Made by a program: the position numbers and the translations under genes. The notes under the pieces were generated by a model that saw only the letters and a list, made by a program, of their open reading frames with translations, had not been told where the DNA came from and made no database searches. From assembly GCA_947179485.1 (NCBI GenBank), contig OX359245.1, positions 25,469,067 through 25,533,066 on the forward strand: DNA of 64,000 nucleotides. Reading direction: 5' to 3'. Position 1 is the first letter of the stretch, and each line of letters starts with the position of its first letter. The DNA comes from Allacma fusca. Lineage: Eukaryota; Arthropoda; Collembola; Symphypleona; Sminthuridae. Positions 59,399 to 64,000 of this stretch are shown here, piece by piece.

Positions 59399-62300
59399 TT
59401 CAGGTGATGTATGTTTTTCCTTTAAAAAAATTGGATCTTAAGAAACGTCTAAATTCTAACACACCTTCCGCGTACAGAAATATCTTGAGAACTGAATCAA
59501 TGTAGGAGTAAACGCTTTAAATATAAGGAGAAGTCAATTTATATGAGATAGGAACAATTATGCAGAGGAAGGAAAAGGTTCAGGTGCTGATTTTTGGCTG
59601 AGATGATATAACTTGATGGAAGATAATTATTATTTCTTGGGGTCTCTTGGTATTACTAAACATGAGCAGAAATGCCAAGGTTACCTTGTTGTACAATGAG
59701 CTAATATGTATATGTGAGCTGACTTAACACTTATTGTTAATAGTGTGATCTGTGCTCTGTATATGTAAGTACACAAGCCAAGTTCATACATTCTCTTTTC
59801 CCAAGGGATGTTGCTCTTCTAAATGCAAAAACAATGACTGACTCCTTCTTGTATACATTCTACTTTCTCACCTTTACAATTCCTTTTAATATTCAAGTCT
59901 TATCTCTTTTGTTATTACATATTTCCGGTTGTAAGCCTTTCGTTATGTCCGAAGATGATGTCTTCAGAAAAAATGATTGCTTTTATAATAGGTTTTTCGT
60001 GCAAAGGGATAAATCAAAATGGATTTTATTGTTTGGGCATGCATCAGGTAGAAAGTGCGAAATGTCGAGTTTCTTATCTTCTGGATGCTTTAGTTTTTTG
60101 CACGTGCACTTATTTTGATATACTTATCAGTTGCTTTGGAACTCGCTCATTTTAGTTGCTGCTGATTGTAAGACAAATTAATTTCTTAAAGTATATATGT
60201 CCATGCACATTTCCTTGTTCTTATATTTTCTAAACCCACGAATCCATTGCTTGTTTGTACTATTTATTGTTGCTTCTCTAACCCTTCAAAACAATGGGGA
60301 GATATTTTTATGTAAATATTAATGCATTCATAAATATTCATATATAATATTTTATGGATACTTGTTATAGGTCTGCAGTAGTTTTTGCCCCTTTATATCT
60401 ACTATTTTGCCTCAGGCCATAGTTATTAATATCCATGATTTTAATAATTATGTATAAAACCTTAGGTTCATATAGCTTATAAGCACCATTTGAAGAATTT
60501 GCATACTCCGACTCACTCTGACATGTTCCTTTTCCTCTAATACTTGCAGTAGCTTCCAAATCTTGACAAGTGATCCACGAATGTTATAAAATATGACGGG
60601 ATAAGTATATATCCTTTGAAAAGAATTAATAGTATAAACATGCACTATATTTAGATCATGGTTGTTTTACCTTGAAATTAAGCAGATTATGCTCATAGGA
60701 AGAAGTTGTTGACCTACCATTCTAAATCAAGCCCTATAAAATATATGTGCAGGTACTTAAGTACATGTACATATTTCCCTTATGCTTTGAAAACTTCCAC
60801 TTATCGACTGGGTTTTTAAAAGCTGAGGAATGTTAATATACATACATATAATTATGTGCATACGAGTAATTATTATATTAATAGATTCTGCATATAAGTA
60901 TAGATATAGCTAATCTTGGAAAAAGGGAACAGTGGATTTTTTTCCCATTTTACAATGACACACTTACTTGAAGGAGAATTATGCCTGACGGACATCCAGC
61001 CCGTTGTAATAAAATGTAAAAACCACTTTTCATCTTGCGGGAATTTATTTACAGATTCAAAGCAAATTTTGCAATGACCTCGTTTATTTTAATTTTATAA
61101 TAAACTATGAGCACTTCGCTCCCTTTCAAAAATTCTTTCCACCTGAAATAAAATTCAAAATTTGCAACATCTAAAGTTATTGACTGCATCAGATCATCTC
61201 ACCTGTTACTTGTTTTTATGTACTTAAGTTTTGGACGTGACTTGTGAGAGTGCTCACACACTATTTAAGAACAACAGTTATCATATTCATGAAGTAGGGA
61301 ATCTTTGATGCTGTCCAGGCGATTCCTCTTCTTTTGTAATGTCCTAGAAGTACAAAGGACTACAACCTTCAATAATATTAAAAAACTAGTTTTGTGTAAT
61401 TATGATTGTTGTTTATGCATTAATGCATACAGTGTATAGTCAGTTTATCTCTTGTAAACGAAGAAAAGGCAAAATTTTAATTGACAGCATTACCAATACC
61501 AACTGCTTCATTTTAATAATTTTATTTCTAGTTGAGTTTTAAGGTTATGTATATTGTTGGTAACGAGCAAACTTAAATGTTATTTCAGTCTATATCTTCA
61601 AACACCTTGTAAAAGATCCATTCAGTTTTACTTGAACGTTTGTCTCAGACCTCCAATAGGACGTAACATAAGAGATGTAACAGACGTTACACGAAACAAG
61701 CCAAAAAATTAAAGTGTATACATTTGCAATTGTAATATTATTATTACCCTGAAAGAGGTTGAACATTGATCATATCATAGTGGGGTAAATTAAATCAAAT
61801 CGATCAAAAATCGCAGTCATTAGGAATATTTACAAGGGAAGGTCTGTACATATTTGTGTCAATTACGTATTCAGTAAGTAGGGAGCACTCTGATCAGTAT
61901 TTGTACAAATACTACATGAGCACTAAAAATATGCTAATATTTGAATATCTACTTTTGTATGTGCACTAAATTGCATCATTAACATAACTGAAATATCAGT
62001 ACTTGAAATGTAAATAATTCATGCAATAATGACTTAAGGAGAACCTCAGAATCAGCTTCAGTTCCTGCATTGCCGTTCCGTCAAAGTTTTTCACTTTATT
62101 TTCCTTGAAGGACTTCCTACCTCAGAAATGTAAAAATCAGAACTTAATTTTATGTACGCTCGTATTTGCATGCGTGTCGAATGTTACGCAAAGTAATTAA
62201 TTATTACCCATGCACGTAAACCAAACCTCATTATCACTTATGAGTATGTTGGCATGGGAAATTATTTCAGATATCCAAGCCTTACGTTATTTCAAAAAGT

Positions 62301-64000
62301 TACTCTGTATTCATCAATTGTTATGTAATTACCATGCATTACCACCTATACTTCACCGTAATTTTTCTGAAATAAATGCTGTTGAAAAATATTATAATGA
62401 TATTGTACGTATTCAAAACTGGGCCAAGAAATTGGGAGTGCAACTATTGTGAGAGCTGTTTGCTTCCCCCTGCGAATGTTTTTGGCGTAAGTTTGTAGTG
62501 CCCTTTATATGTAATATAGTGAGCCAAAAGTACCTGTACAACTTTAAATCAATAAAATTATGCCTTAATTTATTTTTCTTGTAACAAATGAAGTTTAATC
62601 TGATTTGATGAAAAATGTAATAAAATTTTATATTATTGCCATTCTACTTATTGTAAGGATATCAGAGACCCATGCTTTATAATACATATTATTTCATTAG
62701 CTATGTTACTTTATTACTCGTGGGTTTATGGTCCATGAGTGCACAACCTTAAAGTGTTTTAAGAAATTTTGCTGACAACTTCTCAAACAATAACAGAGAC
62801 TCCAAGACAGAACAGTAAAAGAGGCATCTGTCTGCAACACTCTAAATCGGAAGGATCAGCAACGTTTCGCTAGCAGTACCGTTCCTAAACAGTCGTCGCT
62901 TTGCCATAAGAATAACGTTAGAGCATTGAATGACTGTCATAACGTAGCACGTGTATTTAAGTAGAATATTGAAAGTTTAAAAGCAGGTAAGTATGGGTTT
63001 ACATTGCTTTGATTTTATTTTGCGAATTTGTTTGAAATTGGCATTAATACGAAAGGCACACACAAGCCTAATAAAACTACATACAGGTAATACACGCGAT
63101 ATCTTTCTATATTCAGTCTAAAATAGTATTCCGTACATTTGTAGTCACTGACTGACAGGAAGCCTGTTTTAAGCAAACTGGCGTTAAAACGGATCCTTGT
63201 CAGTCTTAATCTACATTCTGCTATGTATTGCTCGACTGATTTAACAGGATGTGGTCCTGGCCATATGAGGAGGTCTTACTTGTAAACTGGAATAAATAAA
63301 TCCTAAAACAAACCGGTTTTGAGCCATAACATTAAAATTCATTTTCCAGAGCTATATATTCCCATAATTTCTTACATTTTTACAACTGTCTGGATCAGTG
63401 AATCTTAAAATGGATTAATCCGGTTTTTTATGCATAAGTTTATGTACTGTGTAAAACTATAATATGTAAATACTACCCAAAAGAAGAATATCTATGATAA
63501 TTAACTTGATTTTCTAGGGGAAATAAGTATCTATGACATTGGAGCAGAATCTGAAGCCTAGTAACTGAAAATAGGATTGTAAGAGCAATTCACACTTAAA
63601 TACATTCCTAAAACAACACGCAAGGAAAGTATTCCATAAATGTAAAACTCCCCAAATTCACAATGGAAGAGTTCAAACCTTTTTGACCTAAGGATAATAG
63701 ATGTCTGTTCCCAGCGTCATTGTCATTTGTTTATCTGTGAATAATGTAATTAAGACAAACCTTTTAGTTTCAACTCACCCAGATTTTGAGTGTCTATTCA
63801 ATTACAAGTAAGCCAAGCGAAAGTTCCTGCCATAACGGAGAGGAGCTCTATGACATAGTCTAAAATAATATTCAAATCAATCAGTAATGAAAAGTTGCTC
63901 CGTAAGACCGCTCAAAGTATTTATTTAATTTTTCCCCCATGGAACTTAGAATTGGCCGAAGTTTTTATTTCTCCATTTTGAGTTTCAGCATCTGTATTTT
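59399..64000. other. Gene-poor stretch to window end
   Basis: About 4.6 kb. No frame has a recognisable domain. An 80-codon frame at 62210-62452 starts with ATG and ends NWAKKLGVQLL; it might be a lone exon but has no flanking support. Short A/T runs only; no repeat array, RNA gene or transposon ends found. Confidence 0.45.

Overview
The window is nuclear DNA from an animal. Genes are split by many short AT-rich introns with GT-AG boundaries (one looks GC-AG), there are no operons, and intergenic DNA is rich in simple repeats and remnants of DNA transposons. The gene content (full-length Ask1, casein kinase 1 alpha, SFT2, a DM9-repeat protein, small secreted Cys-rich and Gly/His-rich proteins) fits an arthropod. 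A springtail-like or other non-model arthropod is a guess. All exon models were spliced by eye. In the eleven complete models the exon lengths sum to a multiple of three without internal stops; the gene at 50.7-51.3 kb does not close.

Layout: 1-3.3 kb holds AT-rich satellite arrays in two orientations around an unrecognised 170-residue reading frame. 3.3-4.4 kb is a Merlin-type (IS1016/ISXO2-like) transposase on the minus strand, broken by a one-base frameshift. 4.6-5.2 kb has a tandem duplication and a minisatellite. 5.5-8.6 kb is a HOIL-1/RBCK1-related RBR ubiquitin ligase with repeated RING1 modules. 8.9-11.4 kb encodes a kinase that joins a double-stranded-RNA-binding-like domain to a divergent casein kinase 1 domain. 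13.9-15.7 kb is canonical CK1 alpha. 16.5-17.1 kb is a secreted Gly/His-rich protein.

17.7-26.8 kb (minus) is a complete 16-exon Ask1 (MAP3K5-type) gene, with a non-autonomous hAT element in one intron. 29.8-30.9 kb is a small coiled-coil C2HC zinc-finger protein. 31.2-32.9 kb (minus) is a second Ask-like gene that keeps the regulatory half but has no kinase domain. 35.3-36.0 kb is SFT2. 40.6-42.5 kb is a second hAT-type element carrying a 39-bp satellite. 43.5-47.9 kb is a DM9-repeat lectin-like gene. 50.7-52.0 kb holds a secreted coiled-coil protein and an adjacent frame-disrupted gene. 56.9-58.1 kb is a four-transmembrane protein. 59.0-59.4 kb is a secreted Cys-rich protein. The rest, to 64 kb, shows no gene I can support.

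Working together (inference): several genes belong to families used in stress and innate-immune signalling, namely the HOIL-1-like ligase, dsRBD-CK1 kinase, Ask1, Ask-like regulator and DM9 lectin. The best candidates for undescribed biology are the dsRBD-CK1 fusion kinase, the RBR ligase with three RING1-like units, and the kinase-less Ask paralogue near Ask1. Nothing in the sequence proves they form one pathway.
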